NCBI GenBank assembly: GCA_017510725.1
Contig: JAFWMD010000052.1
Location: 1 to 40,069 of the forward strand
DNA length: 40,069 bases
Direction of reading: 5' to 3'
Source of the DNA: Mogibacterium sp.
GTDB lineage: Bacteria; Bacillota; Clostridia; Peptostreptococcales; Anaerovoracaceae
This document shows positions 7,081 to 15,169 of this stretch, in pieces. Within the stretch, counting starts at the first letter, position 1; each line of letters opens with the position of its first letter. Below the pieces are notes generated by a model. The model was not told the DNA's origin, ran no database searches, and worked only from the letters and a program-made list of their open reading frames with translations. Position numbers and translations under genes: made by a program.

Positions 7081-7980
7081 TCAGTTTCCCTCGTCCTTTA
7101 TCAGAGCCGAAACAGAAATACATGCTATTATTATGACCGCGCCGGCGATACCTGCTGCGGACAGTTTCTCTCCGAGAAGTATGAAAGAGAACACCGCAGT
7201 CATTACCGGACAGAGGCTCTGCAGAAGCGACACTTCTCTGTCGCTTATCTTAGTCAGCGCAAGGTTCTGCAGCAGATATCCCAGGAATGTGCACAGGATG
7301 GCAAGATACAGTATTATCAGCCACGCCTTTGGCGTTGCAGACCCCGCATGCACACCACCTTCCACAATCAGGCTGCCTGCGAAAGCTATTGCCGCAGAGC
7401 ATCCTGCCTGAAGGGCCGTCATGGAGACAGGATCGACCTGATCCAGATACCTGCCCGTGAACACCAGCGTAGCCGCTACCAGAGCAGCAGCAAGGAGCGC
7501 CAGTATTTCACCTGCGCCGAATCCCGATAATCCTCCTTTTACACACAGCAGGTACATGCCCGGAAGCACAAGCACCTGTGCAGCTATATGCTGCCATCTG
7601 TATCTCTTTCTGTAAGCGATAAATGCCAGCGCAGGTGTCATGACCACCGCAAGTGATCTCAGGAAGGCAACTGAAGTTGCTTCAGTCATATTCAGAGCGA
7701 TATTGTTCAGAATATAGCTCAGCGCAATGCAAAGTCCGGGTATAATCCAGGCCTTCACAGGTACGCTTTTTACCGTGCGCATTATCCGCTTTCCGAAAAT
7801 GGCAATACAAAACACGAATGCGATCGTATAACGGACTGTCATCATCGAATAGACGGGAACAATTTCAAACGCGATCTTGGATATAGGATCGCCGAACCCG
7901 TAGACCAGGGACTGGATCACGATAAGCATTTCCGCCCCGAATCTGTATGAATTTTTCTCTTTTCCAATACCTTTTTCCAT
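7081..7980 (-). CDS. EamA/DMT-family membrane permease
   Basis: The 299-residue product has about ten hydrophobic spans arranged as two repeats, as in drug/metabolite transporters of the EamA family. The typical pieces are an FGDPISKIAFE start, NNIALNMTEATSVAFLRSL in the first repeat and LLQNLALTKISDREVSLLQSL in the second. It is 12 bases downstream of the SAM hydroxide adenosyltransferase gene and 1 base upstream of the first dehydratase-like subunit, so it is in the middle of the operon. DMT proteins mostly move amino acids, nucleosides, sugars or drug-like metabolites, often outward. Here it may export a product, or act as a second uptake route, of the pathway served by the ECF importer. 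The family call is firm; the direction and substrate are not known. Confidence 0.88.
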   Translation of the reverse strand: MEKGIGKEKNSYRFGAEMLIVIQSLVYGFGDPISKIAFEIVPVYSMMTVRYTIAFVFCIAIFGKRIMRTVKSVPVKAWIIPGLCIALSYILNNIALNMTEATSVAFLRSLAVVMTPALAFIAYRKRYRWQHIAAQVLVLPGMYLLCVKGGLSGFGAGEILALLAAALVAATLVFTGRYLDQVDPVSMTALQAGCSAAIAFAGSLIVEGGVHAGSATPKAWLIILYLAILCTFLGYLLQNLALTKISDREVSLLQSLCPVMTAVFSFILLGEKLSAAGIAGAVIIIACISVSALIKDEGN

Positions 7981-7992
7981 GAATCCACGCTC

Positions 7993-8871
7993 CTAAAGCT
8001 CACCGTCCCATGGTGTCGCTGTAAATGAATAGTCTTTGGCAGCCCCGAGGCCGTCGTTCAGCTCAGGTGCGTATTTATCGAAGAAGTTGTCGTGGTTCAG
8101 ATTGAATCTCAGTGTCTGCCCTTCTCCCGCCTGAATGTCGCCGCATACGAAAGCTTCTCCTTTTGGAGCTAGTCCAAATGTCTTATCGTAGTAGCAGATT
8201 CCATCATATATAGCCTTCCGGCCGTCGCTTATGACCAGATGGAATCTGTCGCCATAACAGAATCCGCAGATCTCCTGAAAATCTTTTGTGGTTATATTCA
8301 CCCTGAGACATCCGAAAGCCTTCTCCATGTCGTAGAAACCGGCGTGAGCGTATCCCTTGCGAACTACAGTCTCTACATTTGTGAGCGTATGTGTGATTAT
8401 TTCGGATACCGGGTATTCAGGTCCTACCTCTTCATAAGTAATAACGCCTGATGCCAGCCGGGCAGCAGTATATGAGTAAACATCGCGGCCATGATATATA
8501 TAGCAGTTTTCGCTCCCGGGCAGCCTGTTTACCGATTCGTCTATCCTGCGGATTTCCGTGACCATGTCTCTGAGCATGGTCAGGGTACCGTTATCAGGTG
8601 TAACTATGTAGCTTCCGTTACTGAGCTTTGCAACACATGACCTTCTGTCTGTACCTACTCCGGGATCAACGACCGATACGAATACCGTTCCGGAAGGCCA
8701 GTAAGGCACTGCACCGCTGAGACTTGCCGAGGCGGCTATCGTGTTGAAAGCTTCTATATAGTGGTCAAAATCGTAGACCGGAACTTCGGGGTCGACAGAC
8801 CTGATGACTCCTGCCATCACGCCTCCCCCTCCGTTGCCGAAGTCAGTCTGAAGTACTACAGTTGGTTTCAT
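7993..8871 (-). CDS. SAM hydroxide adenosyltransferase (DUF62 family)
   Basis: The 292-residue length and the opening TVVLQTDFGNGGGGVMAGVI are typical of the DUF62 family, which shares its fold with SAM-dependent fluorinase and chlorinase. Known members use water or hydroxide to split S-adenosyl-L-methionine into adenosine and methionine. The triad described for the archaeal enzyme PH0463 (Asp-Arg-His) is visible at near-identical positions: D69 in VVDPGVG, R76 in TDRRSC and H127 in IYHGRD. TPDNGTL (91-97) belongs to the nucleoside site. It therefore looks catalytically complete and hydroxide-using. It lies 16 bases after the EcfT gene, and such enzymes do occur beside ECF transporter genes. 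A nucleoside-like imported ligand is a reasonable guess. Confidence 0.9.
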   Translation of the reverse strand: MKPTVVLQTDFGNGGGGVMAGVIRSVDPEVPVYDFDHYIEAFNTIAASASLSGAVPYWPSGTVFVSVVDPGVGTDRRSCVAKLSNGSYIVTPDNGTLTMLRDMVTEIRRIDESVNRLPGSENCYIYHGRDVYSYTAARLASGVITYEEVGPEYPVSEIITHTLTNVETVVRKGYAHAGFYDMEKAFGCLRVNITTKDFQEICGFCYGDRFHLVISDGRKAIYDGICYYDKTFGLAPKGEAFVCGDIQAGEGQTLRFNLNHDNFFDKYAPELNDGLGAAKDYSFTATPWDGEL

Positions 8872-8887
8872 TCTGAACCTCCCGTTT

Positions 8888-9712
8888 TTATATAAATGGA
8901 TTCCAGAAACGGCTGCCGTTGATCACGTTGTATGCCACAACGAATGCCATCATGCCTATCCCGATTGCAATAGTCAGATAATCTCCTGCCCTGAAAGGCC
9001 TCGACATTATCCATGTCCTCCGCTTCTGCGTGCCGAATTTACGGAGTTCCATAGCGTTTGTTATGACTTCTATCTGCTCGACACTTCCAAGAATGAGCGG
9101 AAGCACCAACGAGGCTGCGGCCTTGATGCGCTTTAAGAGGCTTTCTTTATTACTCATTTCTATGCCTCTTGCCTGCTGGCATCTGGATATATCTATGAAT
9201 GATGAAACCGTATCCGGTATGTACCTGAGCGCAAGCGCAAATGAATAGCTGAAACCGTACGGAATGCCTATCCTGTTCATAGATGCCGCGAGTTCACTCG
9301 GCTGCGTAGATCCGATAAAGACCAGAATTATAGGTATGGTCGACAGATATTTCAGTATTACATTGAACTGGTACAGCAGCTGCTCTTTGGTTATAGTGAA
9401 CCTGCCCCAGATCGATACTATAAGATTTCTGGTGCCGTAGAGCTCAACGCCGCGTTCAGGGTTGAACACATAAATCAGAACTGCGTTCAGAAGCATGAAG
9501 CACAGCAGGAAATACAGCAGACCCTTCTGCTCCGAAAGCCTGAGTCTCGACAGCCTGAATGCCACTGCACCAAGGATCGTAGCTCCCAGCAAAAACGGTG
9601 TATTGAAAGTGATCATCGTAGAGCATATCCACATCAGCAGGCAGAACAGCTTTGACGCGCCGTTCAGGCTGTGTACGGGAGACTTGCGCTCGATGTAGTT
9701 AAGAAGCTTCAT
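8888..9712 (-). CDS. ECF transporter T component (EcfT/CbiQ family)
   Basis: The 274-residue protein has five to six membrane spans in the CbiQ/EcfT pattern. The conserved coupling-helix signatures are an Ala-Arg-Gly in CQQARGIEMSNKESLLKRI and a later AMELRKFGTQKRR. These contact the two ATPase domains. The T component transmits ATP-driven movement to the substrate-binding S component in the membrane. The start overlaps the ATPase stop by 4 bases (ATGA), so the two are translationally coupled. Together with the S and A genes upstream it makes a complete dedicated (group I) ECF importer, with no need for shared modules from elsewhere. Confidence 0.9.
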   Translation of the reverse strand: MKLLNYIERKSPVHSLNGASKLFCLLMWICSTMITFNTPFLLGATILGAVAFRLSRLRLSEQKGLLYFLLCFMLLNAVLIYVFNPERGVELYGTRNLIVSIWGRFTITKEQLLYQFNVILKYLSTIPIILVFIGSTQPSELAASMNRIGIPYGFSYSFALALRYIPDTVSSFIDISRCQQARGIEMSNKESLLKRIKAAASLVLPLILGSVEQIEVITNAMELRKFGTQKRRTWIMSRPFRAGDYLTIAIGIGMMAFVVAYNVINGSRFWNPFI

Positions 9713-11421
9713 GAGCGCACCTCCCTGTCATAGTTTATGAAGTGCTGTACGAATTCAGAAGGATCATCTATACCGCACATCAGCGCCAGATGATAAAGCG
9801 AAGTCTCCTTGAGTGACGCTTTTTCAGTTATCCGGGGATTTGTCAGTATCGCAGCTGAAGTATCGTCTGCGATTATGCGGCCGTCAGTAAACACGAGAGC
9901 CCTCTCTGCGTATTCAAGCATGAGGTGCATGTCGTGTGTGATCATTATTATTGTAATACCCCTCGAGTTGATATCCTTGAGGAACTCCATGATGTCCGTG
10001 TAATGCCTGAAGTCCTGGCCGGCAGTCGGCTCATCGAGAATGATGATATCCGGATCGAGCGCGAGTATGGACGCTATCGTTACCCTCTTCTTCTGACCAT
10101 ATGACAGCGCGGAGATCGGCCAGTTGCGGAACTCATAGAGGCCGCATATCTTCATTGTGCTTTCGACCTTCTCCCGGATCGCATCTTCATCAAAGCCTCT
10201 CATCCTGAGTCCCAGAGCGATCTCGTCGAATATCATAGTCTTTGAGATCATCTGGTTAGGGTTCTGCATCACGTAGCCGACCCTGTCCGCGCATTCCTTG
10301 ATGCTGAGTGTCAGGAGGTCCTCGCCCATCAGCGCCATTGTGCCGGTACAGCCCTTCTCAAAGCGGCAGATCACCTTGGCAAGTGTCGATTTGCCTGCCC
10401 CGTTACGGCCTACTATTGCCATCAGCTCGCCTCTGTGCACTTCAAGGTCTACCCCTTTCAGCGTAGGCGGCCTGTCCTCATATGCAAATTCAAGGTTTTT
10501 AATATCCAGTATGGTATCGGTCTTTGGCTCCGGTTTTACTGTCGGAGTACTCTCATGCCACCTTCTTAACAGGTCCTTGTCTTCATATGTCAGGATTATG
10601 GATCGTATGCTGTGAGGCAGTTTGTCTTCTGTGATCTCTATTCCGGCGTACTTGAGAGCTGTAATGTAAAGGGGTTCCCTTATACCGCCCTCGATGAGCA
10701 TGCTGGATGAAAGCAATGCGTCAGGTGTACCGTTGAAAACAATTCTTCCATTCTCCATGAGTATGATGCGGTCCATTTCGATATGGAGCACGTCTTCAAT
10801 ACGGTGCTCAACAACTATGACGGTCGATCCGGTCCTGACTGCCACATCATCGATGAGCTCCATTGCGGTTTTGCCAGTCGCAGGATCAAGGTTTGCAAGA
10901 GGTTCATCAAACAGCATGACTTCGACATCGTCAACAAGTATGCCTGCGATGCCTGTGCGCTGTTTCTGGCCTCCTGACAGGTCAGTAGGTGCATATTCGA
11001 GGTGATCCGAGATGTCAACGATCTCCGCTGCCCTGTGCACGCGCTCCACCATCTCTTCCCTGACTATACACTCATTTTCGAGCGCAAAAGCAATGTCCTC
11101 CAGAACAGTCATGCCAATGAACTGGGCATCACTGTCCTGAAGGACTGTACCTACAGTATTCGAAATCCGGGAGATGCTCTGCGATGAGCTCTCCACTCCT
11201 TTTATCTTCAGAGATCCTTTGATCTCTCCCTTATATGAAAACGGTATAAGGCCGTTTATACAGTTCACCATTGTGGACTTTCCGCATCCGGAAGGACCCG
11301 CAATAAGCACCTTCTCACCTTTGTGAATGGTGAGATTGATATCATAGAGGGTCGGCTCCATCTGCGCATTATACTGGAAGGAGAAGTCCCTGAATTCGAT
11401 TATAGGTTCTCCTTTTTCCAA
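9709..11421 (-). CDS. ECF transporter ATPase, two ABC domains fused (EcfA1-EcfA2)
   Basis: The 570-residue protein has two ABC nucleotide-binding domains in tandem. The first has Walker A GPSGCGKST, signature DLSGGQKQR and Walker B MLFDEP. The second, from about residue 300, has GRNGAGKST, a variant signature ALSYGQKKR and Walker B IILDEPTAGQD. The domains are joined by a linker of about 60 residues. This layout matches fused ATPases of dedicated ECF transporters such as YkoD. It powers uptake through the membrane T and S components encoded on either side. It starts 1 base after the stop of the S-component gene and overlaps EcfT by 4 bases. Confidence 0.93.
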   Translation of the reverse strand: MEKGEPIIEFRDFSFQYNAQMEPTLYDINLTIHKGEKVLIAGPSGCGKSTMVNCINGLIPFSYKGEIKGSLKIKGVESSSQSISRISNTVGTVLQDSDAQFIGMTVLEDIAFALENECIVREEMVERVHRAAEIVDISDHLEYAPTDLSGGQKQRTGIAGILVDDVEVMLFDEPLANLDPATGKTAMELIDDVAVRTGSTVIVVEHRIEDVLHIEMDRIILMENGRIVFNGTPDALLSSSMLIEGGIREPLYITALKYAGIEITEDKLPHSIRSIILTYEDKDLLRRWHESTPTVKPEPKTDTILDIKNLEFAYEDRPPTLKGVDLEVHRGELMAIVGRNGAGKSTLAKVICRFEKGCTGTMALMGEDLLTLSIKECADRVGYVMQNPNQMISKTMIFDEIALGLRMRGFDEDAIREKVESTMKICGLYEFRNWPISALSYGQKKRVTIASILALDPDIIILDEPTAGQDFRHYTDIMEFLKDINSRGITIIMITHDMHLMLEYAERALVFTDGRIIADDTSAAILTNPRITEKASLKETSLYHLALMCGIDDPSEFVQHFINYDREVRS

Positions 11422-11422
11422 A

Positions 11423-11968
11423 CTAGTCCTCCTTGGTCAGGGATCCTTTCTGTGCCCTGGAAGCAGCGTATGCCTTGCAGAGAATGCCGCCGACTACGAT
11501 CGATGCGATCATTCCGCTGATGCCGACGAACAGGCCCTGGATAAACACGAGGTTTGCAGGCTCAGCATAGATGAGGATATCTCCGATAGGTGCCAGCACA
11601 CCCCAGCAGAGTACGCAGCTGACTATCGAAACGATCGTGAAGCGGATGAATTCCTTCTTTCCAAAGAATCCGTCTTCGAGATTTATACCCTTGCATCCAA
11701 GTCCCACGAAAAGTCCATAAAGACCTGTTACAACTACCCATGTCCACCATACGCCCCAGCCTGCGGTAAGGTCTACGAGCAGGTTTCCGAGAAATCCTCC
11801 TACGAATCCTACAGCAGGTCCGAACAGCACAGCGAAGAATGCGACTACAGCTGCATAAATGCTCAGTGTTGTGTCAGGAAATGGCGTAGGGATTGCTACG
11901 AAACGAAGCAGCACAAATACGAGGGCTGCCAGTATTGCTGATGCAACGACGTTTCTGACTGTTTTCAT
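11423..11968 (-). CDS. ECF transporter S component, UPF0397 family (ECF-ribofla_trS)
   Basis: The chosen start is the ATG at 11968, with AAGGAGA 8 bases upstream. A longer frame to 12031 would add 21 polar residues and run into the promoter. The 181-residue product has about five to six spans and the UPF0397 hallmarks: a FVAIPTPFPDTTLSIY loop after the first span, WGVWWTWVV, and GVLAPIGDILIYAEPANLVF near the end. S components bind the imported small molecule. Automatic annotations often call this family riboflavin-type, but to my knowledge its ligand is not settled. Being first in an operon with a SAM-cleaving enzyme suggests a nucleoside, methionine-related or SAM-like ligand. The family is confident; the ligand is inference. 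Confidence 0.88.
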   Translation of the reverse strand: MKTVRNVVASAILAALVFVLLRFVAIPTPFPDTTLSIYAAVVAFFAVLFGPAVGFVGGFLGNLLVDLTAGWGVWWTWVVVTGLYGLFVGLGCKGINLEDGFFGKKEFIRFTIVSIVSCVLCWGVLAPIGDILIYAEPANLVFIQGLFVGISGMIASIVVGGILCKAYAASRAQKGSLTKED

Positions 11969-12021
11969 TTTGATTGTCTCCTTTTGATTTATCTCACCAG
12001 TCCGATATTTACAACGTATTA

Positions 12022-12051
12022 ATTTTACCATTCATGAAGCTTTACTGGCAA
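12022..12051 (-). promoter_or_regulatory. Promoter of the ECF/DUF62/dehydratase-like operon
   Basis: On the minus strand TTGCCA (12051-12046) and TAAAAT (12027-12022) are separated by 18 bases, upstream of the S-component ATG at 11968. The -35 box directly abuts the preceding terminator's U-rich tail. No operator or riboswitch was recognised in the short leader of about 45 bases. Confidence 0.6.
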
Positions 12052-12084
12052 CTTGAAAAGAGAGGCCGGAGATATTCTCCGGCC
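12052..12084 (-). terminator. Terminator after the sugar ABC transporter operon
   Basis: A 9-bp stem (GGCCGGAGA at 12064-12072 with TCTCCGGCC at 12076-12084, 3-base loop) is followed on the minus strand by TCTCTTTTC. It lies 23 bases after the ATPase stop and separates the cellobiose operon from the ECF operon. Confidence 0.8.
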
Positions 12085-12107
12085 CGGGATCCATATCTTA
12101 TTTTTGC

Positions 12108-13193
12108 TTATATGGCCTTCTCCGTTTCCTTGTCAAACAGATGAATCTTATCAACATCTATCGCGAGTTCGATGTTCTCTTCTGCCTTCCTGGCATATCT
12201 TGCCGGGACTCTTGCAATCATTTTCTGACCGGCATACTCGAGGTACAGATAAGACTCTGAACCCATCATTTCGTCAAGGTCGATGTATGCTTTGATCGCG
12301 TTGCCTTCCTTGAAAAACGATGACTCTGCGTGAAGGTCTTCAGGCCTTATTCCAAGTACGACCGTCTTTCCCTCATATGCTGCAAGTTCAGGCTTGTCAG
12401 AAACCACCTTAGCATCTCCGAAACAAAGGGCATATCCGCCGTCTGCCTTCCTTACCTGTGCATCTATGAAGTTCATCTGCGGCGAACCTATGAAACCTGC
12501 TACAAAGATATTGCACGGATGATCATAGAGATTCTGCGGTGTGTCGAACTGCTGAACGATACCGTCCTTCATTACGCAGATGCGGTCTCCCATCGTCATC
12601 GCCTCTGTCTGGTCGTGAGTTACGTAGACGAATGTGGTGCCAAGTCTTTTATGCAGCTTGCTGATCTGCGATCTCATCTCTGTCCTCAACTTTGCATCCA
12701 GATTCGAAAGAGGTTCGTCCAGAAGGAATACTTCAGGATCACGCACCATGGCTCTTCCGAGCGCTACTCTCTGTCTCTGGCCGCCCGACAGAGCTTTAGG
12801 CTTTCTGTCAAGATAAGGCTCCAGACCGAGTATCTCAGCTGCCCACTGTACCTTTTTCTTCATTTCATCCTTTGGAACCTTTGCAAGTTCAAGGGCAAAT
12901 GTCATGTTCTTGTAAACACTCAGATGCGGATAAAGTGCGTAGTTCTGGAACACCATAGCGATGTTTCTGTTCTTAGGTGCAACAGCGTTCATGAGCTTGT
13001 CGCCGATGTACAGTTCGCCGTCCGTGATGGACTCGAGGCCTGCGAACATTCTCAGCGTCGTTGACTTTCCGCATCCGGAAGGACCGACCAGTACCACGAA
13101 TTCCTTATCCCTGATCTCGAGGTTGAGATCAGGAACAACGGTGACCCCGTTGTCGTATGTTTTAACTACATTCTTGAATGTAATACCTGCCAT
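12108..13193 (-). CDS. Sugar ABC transporter ATP-binding protein, MsmK/UgpC/MalK type
   Basis: The start is the ATG at 13193 (MAGITFKNVV), with AAGGAG upstream. A frame reaching 13244 overlaps the preceding gene and adds unrelated residues. The 361-residue product has Walker A GPSGCGKST at about 37-45, the Q-loop in MVFQNYALYPHLSV, signature LSGGQRQR, Walker B VFLLDEPLSNLDAKL and the switch His in YVTHDQTEAM. A C-terminal TOBE-like region (from about 235) has GIRPEDLH and PARYARK, typical of the MalK family. It energises the two permeases encoded upstream for oligosaccharide uptake. Such ATPases often serve several sugar importers, but here the gene is in the cellobiose operon itself, 16 bases after the second permease gene. 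A terminator follows. Confidence 0.92.
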   Translation of the reverse strand: MAGITFKNVVKTYDNGVTVVPDLNLEIRDKEFVVLVGPSGCGKSTTLRMFAGLESITDGELYIGDKLMNAVAPKNRNIAMVFQNYALYPHLSVYKNMTFALELAKVPKDEMKKKVQWAAEILGLEPYLDRKPKALSGGQRQRVALGRAMVRDPEVFLLDEPLSNLDAKLRTEMRSQISKLHKRLGTTFVYVTHDQTEAMTMGDRICVMKDGIVQQFDTPQNLYDHPCNIFVAGFIGSPQMNFIDAQVRKADGGYALCFGDAKVVSDKPELAAYEGKTVVLGIRPEDLHAESSFFKEGNAIKAYIDLDEMMGSESYLYLEYAGQKMIARVPARYARKAEENIELAIDVDKIHLFDKETEKAI

Positions 13194-13209
13194 GTCTTTT
13201 CTCCTTATG

Positions 13210-14052
13210 CTATTCCTTGACTCCGCCAAGCGCCACACCTGCAACGATGTACTTGGAGAGAGCTATATATACTATGATGATCGGGACTATCGCGATCGTT
13301 ATGAGCATGTATACCTTGCCCATATCGAACTTCAGGAAGTCCGCACTTCTGAGAGCTGCTATCAGTATCGGCAGCGTTTTCTTGCTGTTATCTGAGATGA
13401 CCAGTGCCGGAATGAAGTAGTTGTTCCAGCTTGATACGAATGCGAATATCGCCTGTACGGCCAGTGCCGGTTTCATAATTGGTATGACTACCCTGTTGAA
13501 TGTATGGAATTCACTGGATCCGTCTATTCTCGCAGCTTCCACAAGCTCCAGAGGCAGGCTCGACTGCATGTAGCTGTACATGAAGTAGAACACCGCAGGT
13601 GCAGCAATCGATGGAAGGAACAGCGGGTAGAGCGTGTTCAGCATGCCCATCTTGGTGATCAGGTTGATGAATCCCATTGCAGATACCTGTGTAGGCATTA
13701 CCAGGATCAGCATTATGAATACGAACGCCGGTTTCTTCAGCTTGAAGTCATACGCATACAGTCCGTAAGCCGTGAGCGCCGAGAAGTATGTAGCAAGTAT
13801 TGCCGACAGCGATGACACTATGAGACTGTTCTTTATACCGGATATTACCGGTATATTCGCATCATTGAGCACACTTTTGAGGTTCTTCATGAACGAGTGT
13901 CCCGGGATGAACGAGAAACCCTTCTGGATCTGCGGATGGCTTCTTGTAGCGTTTACTATCAGTATGTAGAAGAAGAACAGGCACAGGAATGTAAGTAATA
14001 TCAATACGATGTAAGCTATGACCGTTCTTGCATGTGAAGGCTTCTTATCCAT
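13210..14052 (-). CDS. Carbohydrate ABC transporter permease, MalG family
   Basis: The start is the ATG at 14052 (MDKKPSHA), with GAAAGGAGG upstream. The longer frame to 14118 reads through the preceding gene. The 280-residue product has six spans and the binding-protein-dependent transport signature EAARIDGSSEFHTFNRVVIPIMKP, whose EAA loop contacts the ATPase. It overlaps the stop of the first permease by 8 bases. With that partner it forms the membrane channel of a CUT1-type oligosaccharide importer. The divergent phosphorylase gene points to cellobiose or short cellodextrins as substrate. Confidence 0.92.
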   Translation of the reverse strand: MDKKPSHARTVIAYIVLILLTFLCLFFFYILIVNATRSHPQIQKGFSFIPGHSFMKNLKSVLNDANIPVISGIKNSLIVSSLSAILATYFSALTAYGLYAYDFKLKKPAFVFIMLILVMPTQVSAMGFINLITKMGMLNTLYPLFLPSIAAPAVFYFMYSYMQSSLPLELVEAARIDGSSEFHTFNRVVIPIMKPALAVQAIFAFVSSWNNYFIPALVISDNSKKTLPILIAALRSADFLKFDMGKVYMLITIAIVPIIIVYIALSKYIVAGVALGGVKE

Positions 14053-15007
14053 TGATGGCCTCCTTTCTCGGTTTGAACCTGTCTCTCTTTCTGATGCGCT
14101 TGCTGTCATCATCTGCATTCAGCGTGAAGTACACAGCCAGACAGAGGACTGCGGCTATTATGAACAGTATCACTGATACCGCGCCTGCCATTCCGTAGTT
14201 CTTGCTGAACAGGTGATTGTTCAGATACATGATGAGCGTCATCGACGTACGGTCTGGAGTTCCCTTTCCGTTAGTCAGGATCTGAGGTACATCGAACATC
14301 TGGAGTCCGCCTATCATCGAGGTGATCAGAACATATATGAGTATAGGTCTTATCATCGGAAGCGTGACCCTGAAGAATGTCTGTCTCGGTGAGCATCCGT
14401 CGAGCTCTGCCGCTTCGAAGAGTGAAGGATTGATACCCATGACCGCTGCCATCAGCAGTATCGTGGTATTTCCGAACCACATCAGGAAGTTCATTAGTCC
14501 GACCAGTCCGCGTGTTCCCCATACCGACGACAGGAATCTGAAAGGCTTAGCAATTATTCCCATGGATATCAGAGTGCTGTTAACCGGGCCATTGTCAGAA
14601 AACAGTGCAAAGAACAGCATCGCGAAAGCCGAAGCCATTATCAGGTTTGGCATGTAGATCACGACCTTGAAGAACTGCTTTCCTTTGATCCTCAGACGAA
14701 TGTCAGTGAACCACGCTGCCAGCAGAAGTGATATCAGTATCTGCGGAATGAATCCCAGTATCCACATGATAATTGTATTCCCGGCATACTTGCCGAAATC
14801 TGCTTCGAACAACGCGGCATAATTGTCGAAACCTACAGGATTAGGTCCGATTATCTTAAGACCGCTGCGATAGTACTCAAAGAAGCTGTAGTATATCGTC
14901 TGTATAAGCGGTATGAACTGGAAGATCAGAAATGCGATGAAGAACGGTGCTATGAACAGGTAGCCGTACTTCGCATAACTGACTTCATTGCCTTTGACTT
15001 TTTTCAT
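14045..15007 (-). CDS. Carbohydrate ABC transporter permease, MalF family
   Basis: The start is the ATG at 15007 (MKKVKGNEVS), with GGAGGAG upstream; an earlier in-frame ATG at 15052 lacks a ribosome binding site. The 320-residue protein has six spans, starting at about residue 17 with LFIAPFFIAFLIFQFIPLIQ. Its EAA loop reads LFEAAELDGCSPRQTFFRVT. It is the first of two inner-membrane permeases of the sugar importer. A strong hairpin lies between the solute-binding protein gene and this gene, which would let the cell make more binding protein than permease. Confidence 0.92.
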   Translation of the reverse strand: MKKVKGNEVSYAKYGYLFIAPFFIAFLIFQFIPLIQTIYYSFFEYYRSGLKIIGPNPVGFDNYAALFEADFGKYAGNTIIMWILGFIPQILISLLLAAWFTDIRLRIKGKQFFKVVIYMPNLIMASAFAMLFFALFSDNGPVNSTLISMGIIAKPFRFLSSVWGTRGLVGLMNFLMWFGNTTILLMAAVMGINPSLFEAAELDGCSPRQTFFRVTLPMIRPILIYVLITSMIGGLQMFDVPQILTNGKGTPDRTSMTLIMYLNNHLFSKNYGMAGAVSVILFIIAAVLCLAVYFTLNADDDSKRIRKRDRFKPRKEAING

Positions 15008-15115
15008 TCTCTCCTCCTGTTGATCGCTGTTTATATACTGTAGGCGGATCACATCAGTGCCCCCGCATATTTTATCTCTGCCCCAATGTCATGGAGGCAC
15101 AGGTGTCATACACCT

Positions 15116-15150
15116 ACTTAATAAATATGGGGTGACCGAAGTCACCCCAT
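15116..15150 (-). terminator. Partial terminator (attenuator) between binding protein and permease genes
   Basis: A perfect 10-bp stem, ATGGGGTGAC and GTCACCCCAT (15127-15136 and 15141-15150) around a CGAA loop, is followed on the minus strand by ATTTATTAAGT. It lies 19 bases after the binding-protein stop. The U-run is broken by A residues, so read-through into the permeases is likely. A second small hairpin (AGGTGT-CAT-ACACCT, 15101-15115) follows. Confidence 0.7.
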
Positions 15151-15169
15151 AAATTGTACTCCGGAGAGA

